Below are positions 9,651-19,931 of a DNA stretch of 64,000 nucleotides, one piece after another. The notes below the pieces were generated by a model, which saw nothing but the letters and a program-made list of their open reading frames with translations, had not been told where the DNA came from and did no database searches. Origin of the DNA: Paramarasmius palmivorus (Eukaryota > Basidiomycota > Agaricomycetes > Agaricales > Marasmiaceae). Within the stretch, counting starts at the first letter, position 1. The number at the start of each line of letters is the position of its first letter. A program made the translations under genes and the position numbers. Where the stretch lies: the NCBI GenBank assembly GCA_037176845.1, contig JAYKXP010000025.1:124001-188000 (forward strand), written 5' to 3'.

Positions 9651-12489
9651 CCTCGCTTTCATTCAAGCCTTCTCCTCGGATAACTTTGATGACCTTGTCA
9701 AGATACACTGCCAACGAGCGGCGTACGCCACCCGTCCCTTCACCGATGAGACACCTTGGGGTGAAACACGGGCTAAAGTGTCTGATACGCGTAGTGGTTC
9801 AAAAGACAACTCCAGGCCTAGATCCAGATTATCGGTTCTTTGCAAGACTGAAGTCGAAAGAACGAAGCGAAAGTTCACTAAATATGATGATAAGTGTAAT
9901 GCGAGCGTAGAACTAGGATTGCTCACCATTCAAGGTATTCAAGGACCTAAAATGTATGTGTAGTTCGGAACGGAGCAAAGCTTTCAGTCGGGCTAGTCCC
10001 ACGGATAGGCCTCGTACGGGATCGAGTTAGGATATCACGAAACGGCAACCCTGTTTTATAGTTTCTAGGGTCAGCAGTACTTATCCATCTGAGAGAAACA
10101 CAAGTAAACCCGAGTTAATCGGCTATGGACGCACCCCTAGGTCCAAATATGGGGGTTTTTGGGTGACCGTGGTCGTTTATTGTACAACAAAACGTGAGTT
10201 TATTATGAGCTTGCAAGCTGAACCTTGCAAGAGTTGGGCGGGAATGTACTTCTTGTGAATACAGGACATAGCTTTTGACACGAGTCTAAAACGAGGTAAA
10301 CATGAGCCAATATTGCCGATGCTATACCAGGGACGGAATTGGCGGAAGTGATGCCCGAGGTAGGCGAAAATAGGGAAAGGTAGATGACCGATCTGAGATC
10401 TGAACGAACAGAGGATTTGAGAACGCTCAAGACACGGAACGTGAGTGAACGCCGCGTCTCACCTAGGAAAGAGCCAATGCACGAATCATTCTTCTCAAAC
10501 CTAAGGGTCTAAAGCACAGTGACCGCCAGAACCGATCACATCTGGGAGCGTGACTATACTCGGCGCGACGTACGACCGAGAACATATGCTTTGCGTTCAA
10601 GAGTAGATATCAATTCGAGGCCTCCTTGGCGGGTGATAGTCAACACTGAACAGAGATTGGAAAGGTCTGGAACCGTGTACATCTCCGGGTACTACCACTG
10701 TACCAAAGCTATGAGTGCATGACAAATGAGCGCAGAAACATGGGCGCATACTAGATTTCCAGGAACACCATACATCGCATTTCTCCAACAGCATGTAGGA
10801 TAGACCGTCGGTCGAGTTGAGATTACGAGAGAGATTCATCGAAGACCGTTCAGAGGCAAAGTCGGTAGGCCAAGTCGAGTCGAGATCTTTCGGATGAAGA
10901 GTGGTACACATACGATGTGTGCTCTTCTTGTAGTCGTACTTATATGAAGTATCGATTTAAGCAAACATGCTGCCCTCGGTGCCGGTGAGACAAAGATTGG
11001 GACTGTCGTTGTCGTCGTCAATGGTAAGGGAAAACCTGGGAAAACACCAGAAAACAGCACGTAATGTGATGGTCTCACAGTCACACTGTCACGCTAATCC
11101 TTTCACCTCCAGACTGAACAGCCCATGGGCACATCTCAAAACTCCTATCGTTACTCGCCCATCTGACAAGGAGCAGGAGCGGGAGCAGGATCCGAAGTAG
11201 GATATTAACTCCCCCAACAAACAGTCGTTCCAGAAGTCCCCGAAAAAATTCCTTGCATGATGATGCCAGTGAAAAGTGGTGAGTTTGGTTAACGCTATCT
11301 TTGCAGCATTGCTCGCCAACACCATCTATTGACATACAGGGAGTGATGACGAACTACTAAGTACGATTAAGGAAAAGGGCATCCGTCTCGTGACCGTTGA
11401 TGGGACGCAGAACGTTCATTGTTCTCAGTTTTTGGTTTTGATGGGCCACCAGTTATCGCGCGTATAAATACATTTATTTGGGGAGTCTTGTCACGTATCT
11501 TCCCCCCTTCATCGCCACTCAGTATGAGACGGTGCGCATTTCCTATGCGTTCTTTCACGGACGAAAACCTCCTTGGTCCTGAGTATGTATCATGATCCAT
11601 GCAGCTACTATTACTTCATTCATGGCCACTATGCCCAGCTACGTCCGCAACACGCTCAAAAGACGCGCCGAGTATGTTCCCTTCCGCGTGTTATACTCAG
11701 TTCACTTCCCTCACCATGAATTCGATGCAAGGCAGCGAAAACAGGAACAAGATCGGGATCTCTTCGCATGCGTCGAGGCTAGGGAGCAGGAGGATGAAGA
11801 ACACGGAAAGAGGGACATAAATTCACTACCAAGTAACAATATCGACGAGGCCTTTTCGGAGAAGATAGACATACCAACACTTGCTTCACATTCTTTCGTG
11901 ACATCTACGACAATCCCAGTCTGGGGTAGTGATGCCACAGTGATTCAGGAAGAATTGTTAACCGTCAACGACCAAGGTGACGATTACGAAGACGTTATCG
12001 TGCAGAATGACCCAGAGTCGCAACCAGAGGAGTACGTAGTTCAAGCATTGCGAATGTTTCAAGAAACTGACAAGCGCGTCCGTTAGGCCAATCAACTGTG
12101 TCACCCTTCCTGTCCAAATCCCTATCCGCTCGGGCAAACGCAAGTTACTTCCAGGTGAAGATAGCCATGAATTGTACGGATCCATATAATCCCTCATCCA
12201 ATTGTGCCTAATATGATTTGCATGCAGGTCCGACAATGTGCTTTCTAGGCCTTGCAAACGAAGCCTTCGCACCCCTACCTCCAGTCTACCATTGATAACG
12301 ACGTTAGCTCCTCGCCACCAGCCTATTCGTCGGGCTAATACAATACACATCGGCGCATGTGGGCAGGGTCGCGGCGGGGTAACTCGCTCGAGTGGAGATC
12401 ATGGTCCCGCTTCCAGTCAAGCACCCTAGCTGTCTTTCCAGAGCCAATCTCCAGCACTTCGAAGCAAAGCGCCGGAAGATGAAGACTCT
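9651..12489. other. Gene-poor stretch upstream of the laccase
   Basis: Nothing recognised with confidence. The longest ATG frame (11592-12086, plus, 164 codons, acidic, no known domain) has no detectable family and no convincing splice context. Short frames around 10960-11330 contain a valine-rich run, but they are broken by stops. The stretch may hold decayed genes. Confidence 0.4.
11592..12086 (+). CDS. Uncertain 164-codon open frame
   Basis: ATG to stop without an intron. The predicted product starts MIHAATITSFMATMPSYV and is acidic in its second half (EEHGKRD, DDYEDVIVQ). I do not recognise it. There is no signal peptide, cysteine pattern or repeat. Its neighbours are gene-poor DNA, and chance is a real alternative. 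Confidence 0.2.
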   Translation: MIHAATITSFMATMPSYVRNTLKRRAEYVPFRVLYSVHFPHHEFDARQRKQEQDRDLFACVEAREQEDEEHGKRDINSLPSNNIDEAFSEKIDIPTLASHSFVTSTTIPVWGSDATVIQEELLTVNDQGDDYEDVIVQNDPESQPEEYVVQALRMFQETDKRVR

Positions 12490-14402
12490 TTCCGCGAAAT
12501 CATAAGGAGGTTATCATTCTCGCAGGTATCTGGATAAATCGAATCACTGCTTTCCTGTTTTCATAGCTCTTAGCTCGCCATTCTGTATCTAGAAAAGTGC
12601 GGTCGTTACGATGTCCTGCCAAACTGCAGGATCTCCTTCAAAAATAAGTATCATCTCGTAACAGCGGGGAATTGTCCGTCGCTGCTTGCCGCTTGAATTG
12701 GCAAAGTTTCGACTTCGATGATCAATGAAAATGCTTCTAGATGTATCTGCTATGGTCTATTGTCAGGTAAGCGAAACGCCAGAAGGAAGAAAAAGACGGA
12801 CTTCTCGTCTACCGCCGACCCAGTGTTAAGTTACTGTACCGAGCTCCCCGTCTAGATGAATACACAGCTCCGCAACATCTAAAATTATTTCAACTTAGCG
12901 CTCTGGCTTTTTCCACGCACATCGTTTATTCCAGCAAGGGTGGCGCCATGCACCCATCTGCCGCTGTCGAATCCTGTTCCGGGTATCTTGACGTTTGAGG
13001 TCAATATCTTCGTTGAGGACGTCCCAATGCAGCTGAAAGGCAGATCCAGGCATGATACATAGCGAGTCTTGAAAATCACCTTAAAGGGACACTTGGATCT
13101 TGGGTGGGCCTTGCTAGCTTTGACTCAGCGCTCAGCCTTGACTGTGATAGAGATAATATTTGCAGCATGTTGCGACCACGCTGGTGGATTCTCAACTTGG
13201 AGACTTGTATAGTGTTATAATTAAAAGGCCAATTTGCAGAGTTTTGAGGATAGAGACCAAGAGAGACGAATTAGTTTCCTCTGAAAGCGACCGTGAGAGA
13301 AAGGAGGCGAAGTTCAACGTTCACGCTCAACTCCTGTCATCATTCTACCATCGCGCCACTGCTTGGCCACTCCGGCACCTTCCAGCCCTTCCTGTTATTA
13401 CCTCCTGACATTCAATTTCACATTTACTGATTTTAAAGTTTTCAACCTTTTGTAAGAATTACGAACGGGTTTTTGTGCGCAGCATCAACGAAGCGTGGCC
13501 ATGTGAGACTCAGTGACTAGGGTCTTTACTAGTACTACCAAATCATGTTACTTAGCTTGTATTCGAATATCCCATCAATCAAGATATCGGAACAAGAATC
13601 AAGTTACATGCTGACTTTAGTCAAAGTATATTTTAGACTGGCATCGGATCGAGCACGTCCGCTATAAACTTAGAACGGTGCGTACTTGTTCGTGTCATTG
13701 ATTTAACAAACAGTAAAGGCAACTCCATGGGCATTGGGAGCTTGTTCCACGGGTAGAACTTCAGCAAATCCTGGCGAAGACAGTGTCATGAAGAGATCGA
13801 GGTAATAGCTGCTCTGGATCCACTTCTCTATTTGTTTGAAAACTACGTAGTAGTACGTATAGATTGGACTAGTATAAGATAAGACGTTCAAAGACACTGA
13901 GGTCGATCAGGCTAGCGTTTCCTTCATATCCTACATCCTCATTCCACAACAAAAGCTCCACCCCGATGTCTTCTGCACAGGTAAGCCAAAAGGTTCTTGA
14001 TGTGCGCGCAGTCACTGAGGACGACTCAGACCGAAAATAACAACATGGCGCAGATGCTATATGACACTCCGCGAGTACCAAGGCGGACCCCAATGGCGTG
14101 TCAGTTCTGCAGAGGTATGTTTCCGAAACAGTATCATTTCTCCCGTGTTCTTAACACGTCTGATAACGTAGGTCGGAAATTGAAGTGCGATGGCGATCGA
14201 CCTTCATGTGCAAATTGCGACCGTCGAGGATACGTTTGCGTTTACATCCCAGTGTAAGAACCACAACTTCACCTTTTGAATAAGTCTCGTATTTGATCAC
14301 GTTTTACGTTCAGGTCCGCAGAGAAAAAGTAGAACTTAGCTGGCACTGGACGTAATCCCGACCGGTCCTTGTAACTTTCTGGAGTTATCACAATAATGTA
14401 CT
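12490..14402. repeat. Inverted segmental duplication, copy 1
   Basis: This segment is matched in inverted orientation by about 57540-58880. Landmarks align on opposite strands: the AAGGAGGTTATCATTCTCG block (12503-12521) with its complement near 58842-58860, ACAATTCCCCG near 12670 with 58680, the Zn2Cys6 gene, and its 3' flank to about 14400. Identity is moderate with many substitutions and indels, so the duplication is not recent. Copy 1 holds roughly 640 bp (about 12857-13500) that copy 2 lacks. Confidence 0.8.
13966..14332 (+). CDS. Micro Zn2Cys6 zinc-cluster protein, copy 1 (72 residues)
   Basis: A fungal binuclear zinc-cluster DNA-binding domain with almost nothing else. Exons 13966-13980, 14012-14114, 14172-14253 and 14314-14332 give 72 residues. 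The cluster reads CQFCRGRKLKC then CANCDRRGYVC, spacing C-x2-C-x6-C-x6-C-x2-C-x6-C, preceded by the basic TPRVPRRTPMA and followed by VYIPVSAEKK and a stop. There is no coiled-coil linker and no fungal-specific transcription factor domain, which most members of this family carry. The first intron would be only 31 nt; its ends and length are the same in copy 2. An alternative start at 13997 within that intron is not conserved. It may be a stand-alone DNA-binding microprotein or the surviving part of a larger factor. Confidence 0.7.
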
Positions 14403-14979
14403 ATTCATAGAGTTTCTGAAAAGATTTAACTTCAGTCATCATGTGCACCAGCATGGCAAAAGAGGCATGGCTAACAGATATCAATGCGGCATTGTTATAA
14501 AAACACGTTCCCTGGCTAAGCCCCAGTTGTCGGAGGATGACTAGGGCTTAATGTTACGACTCACGGTGAGGAAGATAGAGATAGTCCTAGCGCGGACTGA
14601 GCAGATGGCAAGGTCGCGTGCACCGTAAGAGTTCAAGTGACTGCGCGACAACGGAAAAGAGATTTCATCAGTCAAGAGCTCGGGAGAAGACAAGACAAAG
14701 GATGCTGACCGTTTGACGAAGCTCACAGGACCAGTACAGGTACCATATCACCGTCGATGGGAGTAATATGTGTTGTAATTGTAATTGATCGAATTGAGAA
14801 GGATAGCTCGAGCTATTTGTACGTAGAAGCTTCGAGGGATAGGTGAGGACACGAGAAACAGAGGAGAGTTTGCGAACGTTTGTTGTTATCTCAGGATCGT
14901 CGTCACGGTTAACGTTCGCACGATTTACTCGGATCTTGATTTTTACACAGCCACCCTCGAGCCTGGTACTTGGGCCCGG
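14333..14979. other. Intergenic stretch downstream of zinc-cluster copy 1
   Basis: The first 70 bp still match copy 2 of the duplication. Beyond that I see no gene, RNA or repeat up to the inverted-repeat element at 14980. Confidence 0.4.
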
Positions 14980-15363
14980 GATCTTACAGCGCTTGTAATA
15001 ATTCTAGAATAGTTTTCAAGTTTTACGTCCTTGCGCCTTTGTTGACGATAAACAAGAATGTTACCAATTCCGGAAAGGATGGCGTCATTGGTCCCACCGA
15101 AACACCATGCCTCCCAACTAGAAACCGCCTGGACCATCGACATGCCTTTCTGCAGCCCACCAAGCCCCGGAAAAGCCAGAATCCCTTCAACTTGTACAAG
15201 ACTGAAACTAATATGTCTTGAATGGTCCAAATGTGAAGCATAGCGGGAGGCGCACAAGTGTCGGGATCCCGACTGGTGGGGTGGGTTTTATTTACCATAA
15301 ACAAAGGCGCAATGGGGCAAAAGCTGGTAACTATTCTACAATTATTACAAGCGCTGTAAGATC
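14980..15363. mobile_element. MITE-like element with long terminal inverted repeats (384 bp)
   Basis: The outer 24 bases (14980-15003, starting GATCTTACAGCGCTTG) are perfectly repeated in inverted orientation at 15340-15363. Similarity continues inward for about 80 bp per arm, through TAGAATAGTT and TTGCGCCTTTGTT. No transposase is encoded. The ends are palindromic (GATC), so the target duplication cannot be resolved. Because of the arms, both strands translate to a similar SYSACNN peptide, which is an artefact of the repeat. Confidence 0.75.
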
Positions 15364-15779
15364 TTACTTTCCACGTTCGTAAAGGTAGGGTGGATGTAAA
15401 AGGAGCACCATTCCTGTCAAGCGTCTCCCACAAACTAAAGCCATGGCAGTAATCCGGAGATCGTGGCCTACTACAGTCAAGCTTGAGTCAAGCGTCTTTC
15501 CAGCACTACACTTGCGTTGCCAGTCTGGAGCTTTGTATCACGCCCCAGTTCTACTGTATACGTCGTCATCCGCGTGCCAACAGATTCCATTCATAATGAC
15601 GACGGCCGCCGAAAGAAAACCGGGTTAACCTTCAGATGTCTATGTCACCCTGGACCTGGCCTGGATATAATCGTCTGACAGTTATTATCGTACTGTATAC
15701 GGTTTGATCAGACTATACTACTTACCGGCTTCAACATAATCTAGCCGCCAACATGATCAGGCGAGCTTCCTGTTTAGTC
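15364..15779. other. Intergenic stretch after the MITE
   Basis: No gene, RNA or repeat recognised. It lies downstream of the F-box gene's stop codon. Confidence 0.4.
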
Positions 15780-17156
15780 CTATGTCTGTTGCCTCACCCT
15801 GCAACTCCAATGCTCGGCGCATGTCTGAGTGTCATGGTACTTGGCATTCACCAGCAGAGACACGGCCCCTCCTTTTCCAGACTCCGCAAAGCTAGCCTCT
15901 AGCATGTCAATCGCTTCGTTCAGCTGCCTTCCTGCGACAGAATCGTCATCGGGGAAGCTAAAACTCGTTTCTCCTGCCGCGATCTGGTGTGCTACTTCTA
16001 GGTCGGTAAAAATGCAGTCGCATGTCCCGAACACGAGCCGTTGGAGGGATGAAAAGAAGGAGTGGCGGAAAATGATATCCATCGCTTCCAGATTGAGGGG
16101 TATGTTGTACCAGTTCTCTGTCTCGTCTTGGATGAACGCAGGCTCTGGTCGTGGATTTGAGCGCACCAAACCGTTCAAGGAGAGCTCCGTGAGACTCTGA
16201 GAGCCTGAACGAGTCATATTCTGGAGGAATGGTAGTAGAAAATCAGATGGCACTATATTCGATTCAAGGCCAGTAAAATCCAGGTGTAGATGTCGGAGGC
16301 GTGTGCTGTGAGTAAGATTAAACCTAGAGAACAAGCTTTTCACTAGCTCTTTGTCAACGGGGCCCGTAACTATAGGTTAAATGAAATCTACGTACAATGA
16401 TGTCCTCCGCTTAAGCCTCCTCTTTGTTCGTAACATACAATCAGCTTCTCCAGAGATCCACCAGATCCAGACAGAAGAGCGTTGAAAGCAGCCACCATAC
16501 CGCCCTGAGTGCCTCTCGCCGGTGCGTTGGTCATTGACCACTTCAACACACGCAGCCGCAACGGCGGATGCGTATTGACGGCTGGTAAACTTTCATCGCC
16601 GAACGGAATATCAACCGATTGTCCAACTTCTAGCTCCTCAAGCAAAGGGAACGAGCAAATCAATTCCCAATACTGTGTGAATGTTTCGAACGAGCATCCG
16701 AACTGTAATTGAAGGTTGAGTAGCGATGGCGAGGTCGAAGCGAAGGCTAAGGCAGCGTTTCGCAATCCGACTTGACGTAGCTCCAGCCGTTCGAGTTGGG
16801 GGAAAACGACTCCATTCCTCGACAAGGAGTCGAGAATACCGGTTTGGACATTCGGTTCGGAAAAAGCACCATTGTAGACATCGCCCTCCACTGTTCCCAT
16901 GCGACTGAGCTGGGCCCTCGTTGATACACAATGAGTTCACGGCTGGTGATATGGTTTCGTGGGGACTCCCAAGTAAGTGGAGCAACTCGAGCGTGTGTAT
17001 GATAGTGCGGAGAGTTATGTGTTGAAAGGTTAGATATCGGGAATGCGGTGTCCAAAGAGGTGAAACCAAGGCGCAATTGTTGAGGTCGTGTCGCCCAAAT
17101 AGTGCCACCTGCTGAAGTATGCAGGCTACGACTTCTGGTGGCAGGAAGGGAGGCAT
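15780..17156 (-). CDS. F-box/LRR-like protein, reading frame possibly broken
   Basis: The start (17156, MPPFLPPEVVACILQQV) is a typical F-box opening, with LPPEV, then NNCALVSPLWTPHSRYLTFQHITL. Leucine-rich repeat-like segments follow (FPQLERLELRQVGLRNAAL, FPLLEELEVGQ, RLRHLHLDFTG). Such proteins recruit substrates to SCF ubiquitin ligases. The coding parts lie in three frames. They join only if two very short introns are removed (31 nt near 16908-16938; 26 nt near 16365-16390), or else the gene has a frameshift near 16900-16930 and a second break near 16390. The exact structure is therefore open. The stop is at 15780. Confidence 0.6.
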
Positions 17157-17574
17157 TGGTTTTTGAGTTTCTGTTTGGTGGGAAAGGATGGAAGAGGTAA
17201 AACGCTTTTATATCCTTCGTCACCAGCATCAATGATGGAAATAGATGCCTTGAGTGTCACTTGTCACCGATCATATACGTAGATCAAAGAGTAAGCTGTT
17301 CAAGGGAAAAATCTCGATTAGCCTATGATACTATAGAGGAATCAGTTGTATACGAATATCAGAAGGATGCGGTGTTGGGAATCAATTACATCCAAATGAT
17401 GACCACCCTTTTGTCTGTATGCATCAAATATCAAAGCCATAGGAACGATCACTTCATGGTCAAATATTCGGCGTGCAACGCTCGAGACCTTGCTTCATCC
17501 TCCTGGAAACACAGTTAACGGATATCGAGCTAGCTTCGAGATGACCTAATTTCTGCATATAAACCAGCCGTCTC
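17157..17574. other. Intergenic stretch
   Basis: Separates the start of the F-box gene from the stop of the WD40-like gene, both on the minus strand. No feature seen. Confidence 0.45.
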
Positions 17575-19116
17575 CTATTCTAGTGCCCAGACCCTGACTT
17601 TTCCATCCACATCTGCACTATAAATTATCTTCCCATCTGGAGAGAATGCAACTTCTGCAGTGGGAGCAATGGTCGATTCCCATGTCGTCCCTGGCCGGAG
17701 GTTCATCGCATCGTGATAACCGTCTCGTAATTTCGAAGAAGGTAGAAAGCCCTGTCGATTAGTGGTGGGATCGTATAACGCGATGCCGCCATCGTCCAAA
17801 GGGGCAACGACGAGACCACTCGCACTATGCCGAATCACTGGGTAAAGCCTGCCCATACCCATCTGAAAGCGTCCGGTGTTCGCCTGACGGTGTGCATGCC
17901 TCTCAGCGCTTGGCAAACGCCAATCATATAGCTTGTCTCCCGACAAAGCATCGTAGATAGTGAGTGTTCCCGAAGACCCCTTAGAGGCCACCATAAGATA
18001 CTTTCCATTCAGCGAAAAGGATATGTCTCCGTTCATCATAGGATGCGATGAGCTACTGGGAATCGAGTACAGCACAGAACCACTCTTGACTTCCCAAACG
18101 GGATGAGGCCCACGGAGCTGCCTCATTGTGACCACCGTCCCGTCGGGAGAGAAGATTATACTTCCGCGAGGGATGTGGTGGCCTAGATTCTCTGTCTCTC
18201 CTGTCTCCGCATCCACTATTTGGAGTTCGTGCTTTTTAGCGAAGATGGCGGCAACGAAGTGGCGGTCGGGAAGTAAAGGATCTGGGTAGAATTGAATATC
18301 ATCTGCCATGTCTTCGGGTGTAAGATAATTGTATGGGATACTGAAGCGTTCCTGGGGAGTAGAAAGGGAGATGTCGACGATACTGGTCTTGTTGGGGTGT
18401 TCGATAATCATCAACGTGCCATCACGACTGATGCTCTTTTGTCCGTATCCGGTAAAGGCTGTCCCTCGAGCCAGGTCCCGCTGGATTTGTGTATCCAGGA
18501 TCAGTTTAGATACTAAGTCTCTGGAAACATGTTCCTTTGCCCACGGTAGCTGGTCTTCCACAGCTTTGCTGTACGCCTCGAAGATCACCTCGGTTGCAGT
18601 TTCCAGCTGTGAGCGGGTTTGATACTCATCGTCCAAATCAAAGATCCTGACCATCCATTGGCTGGTGTATGGATTGCTCCTTACGAAGCCTGAGGAGTGA
18701 ACGATCAACTTCTGCCGTGAGCTGCCTGCGAACATGAGTTCGGTGATGTGGTCGGCTCCACGTGTAGCGTCCAATGTCTGCCGAAGGTTCATCGTCCTAG
18801 CCTCGTAGACAAAAATACGTGTCCCATGGAGCTCGGAGACGGCAAAAAGACTACCATCTCGGCTGACAGCTATGTGGCCTGCGCGACGAGCAGGTGTATC
18901 ATCCTTTGAGCATGCTGACTCTGAGATCTCGATGCATGCTAACTCTTCGCCCTCTGATTTTGGATGTCCAGGTAGTAACGCAGTGGAAGGGTGCTCGAGC
19001 AATCCTAAGCTTGCCTGAGGTTCCCCGAACATGGGAAAGGGCGCCTGTCCAAACATGGCACAGATTCCAGACGAGACTGAGAGATAGAGAGCGAGATGGA
19101 AATGAAGAAGGTGCAT
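17575..19116 (-). CDS. Secreted or membrane-associated WD40-like beta-propeller protein
   Basis: An intronless frame of 513 residues. The frame is open to 19206, but the first ATG is 19116 (MHLLHFHLALYLSVSSGICA), which has the character of a signal peptide. Several diverged WD40-type blades are visible: GHIAVSRDGSLFAVSEL, GSIIFSPDGTVVTM, DISFSLNGKYLMVASKG and the clearest, AEVAFSPDGKIIYSADVDG KVRVWALE at the very end. No catalytic domain is seen, so a scaffold or binding role is likely. The lack of introns is unusual beside its intron-rich neighbours. A non-secreted start further in cannot be excluded. Confidence 0.75.
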   Translation of the reverse strand: MHLLHFHLALYLSVSSGICAMFGQAPFPMFGEPQASLGLLEHPSTALLPGHPKSEGEELACIEISESACSKDDTPARRAGHIAVSRDGSLFAVSELHGTRIFVYEARTMNLRQTLDATRGADHITELMFAGSSRQKLIVHSSGFVRSNPYTSQWMVRIFDLDDEYQTRSQLETATEVIFEAYSKAVEDQLPWAKEHVSRDLVSKLILDTQIQRDLARGTAFTGYGQKSISRDGTLMIIEHPNKTSIVDISLSTPQERFSIPYNYLTPEDMADDIQFYPDPLLPDRHFVAAIFAKKHELQIVDAETGETENLGHHIPRGSIIFSPDGTVVTMRQLRGPHPVWEVKSGSVLYSIPSSSSHPMMNGDISFSLNGKYLMVASKGSSGTLTIYDALSGDKLYDWRLPSAERHAHRQANTGRFQMGMGRLYPVIRHSASGLVVAPLDDGGIALYDPTTNRQGFLPSSKLRDGYHDAMNLRPGTTWESTIAPTAEVAFSPDGKIIYSADVDGKVRVWALE

Positions 19117-19931
19117 GTCATGATCCCAAAGTCCGGCGTCTGTCTTTATAATCCCAATGATAAAAATGGTATTTTCGATGATATTGGGCCGATAATCAAT
19201 GGTCACGTCGGATTACTGGTATTCAGAGTCGAGTATACGGATTAAAGGGCCTGTGAGGGTAGTCGACGAGGAGCCTCGACCTTTCGAATGGTCTCTTGAG
19301 AACAGGGTAAAGGCTTTGGTGGATTCTCAGCGTTCCGGGCGATTCAAGTACTGACTGCGACATACCGATTTATTCCAACCCCTGGTATTGGGAAACCTTC
19401 GAGCCTGAGTAGAAGCCACTTGAATTTGCCCTAGCCAACATATCTCCGATGCCAGTTATCTTGGAAGTCTTAGATGAGCTCCAAAAGAGTAGCGAAAATA
19501 GAGGAAGACAAAAGTTACCAGTTTCCTTCTTGGTGGTATGGTGACTATACCAAACAAAAGCACTAGACAGAAGACAGGACGATGCTGCTGGGGTTGGTTG
19601 AAAGATGGTCGTGGTAAAAGAGCAAGCCGCTGCCATGCCATGTCACAACAACCCTCACGCGACGAGCAAGCACCTCTATCCAGCGAGTGCCCGCAGCGGT
19701 TAGAGATTCTGCCTTGGGGAGACTAGCAAGCACCTAGTACATGGCTTGTCATCGTCACTAGGGACCGGTTACAGGTCTATGTCACAACTAGTCGCGTAAG
19801 GTCAGTGTTACTATTAGGGTACAAGTACGAAATACAGTCTTAATGCTCAGATACGAAAATGAATGATACAGATCCTGCTATGCACCATAAATCCACCCTG
19901 ATATCCCAGAAAGATCCTCCTCGTTCGGCTG
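19117..19931. other. Intergenic stretch
   Basis: The promoter side of the WD40-like gene and the 3' side of the large F-box gene. No gene, RNA or repeat recognised. Confidence 0.45.

Noticed and set aside
10960..11330. Possible second remnant of a membrane anchor (valine-rich run)
   Set aside because: Frames are broken and alignment with the glutaminase tail is too weak to support homology.
13703..13897. Minus-strand open frame divergent from zinc-cluster copy 1, with a match at 58023-58235
   Set aside because: It looks conserved, including a 3-nt in-frame indel, but has no ATG at its start, and almost all differences between the copies change the residue. This does not support a constrained protein.
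14970..15433. Two opposite-strand frames with a shared SYSACNN peptide
   Set aside because: The similarity is produced by the inverted arms of the MITE-like element, not by two related proteins.
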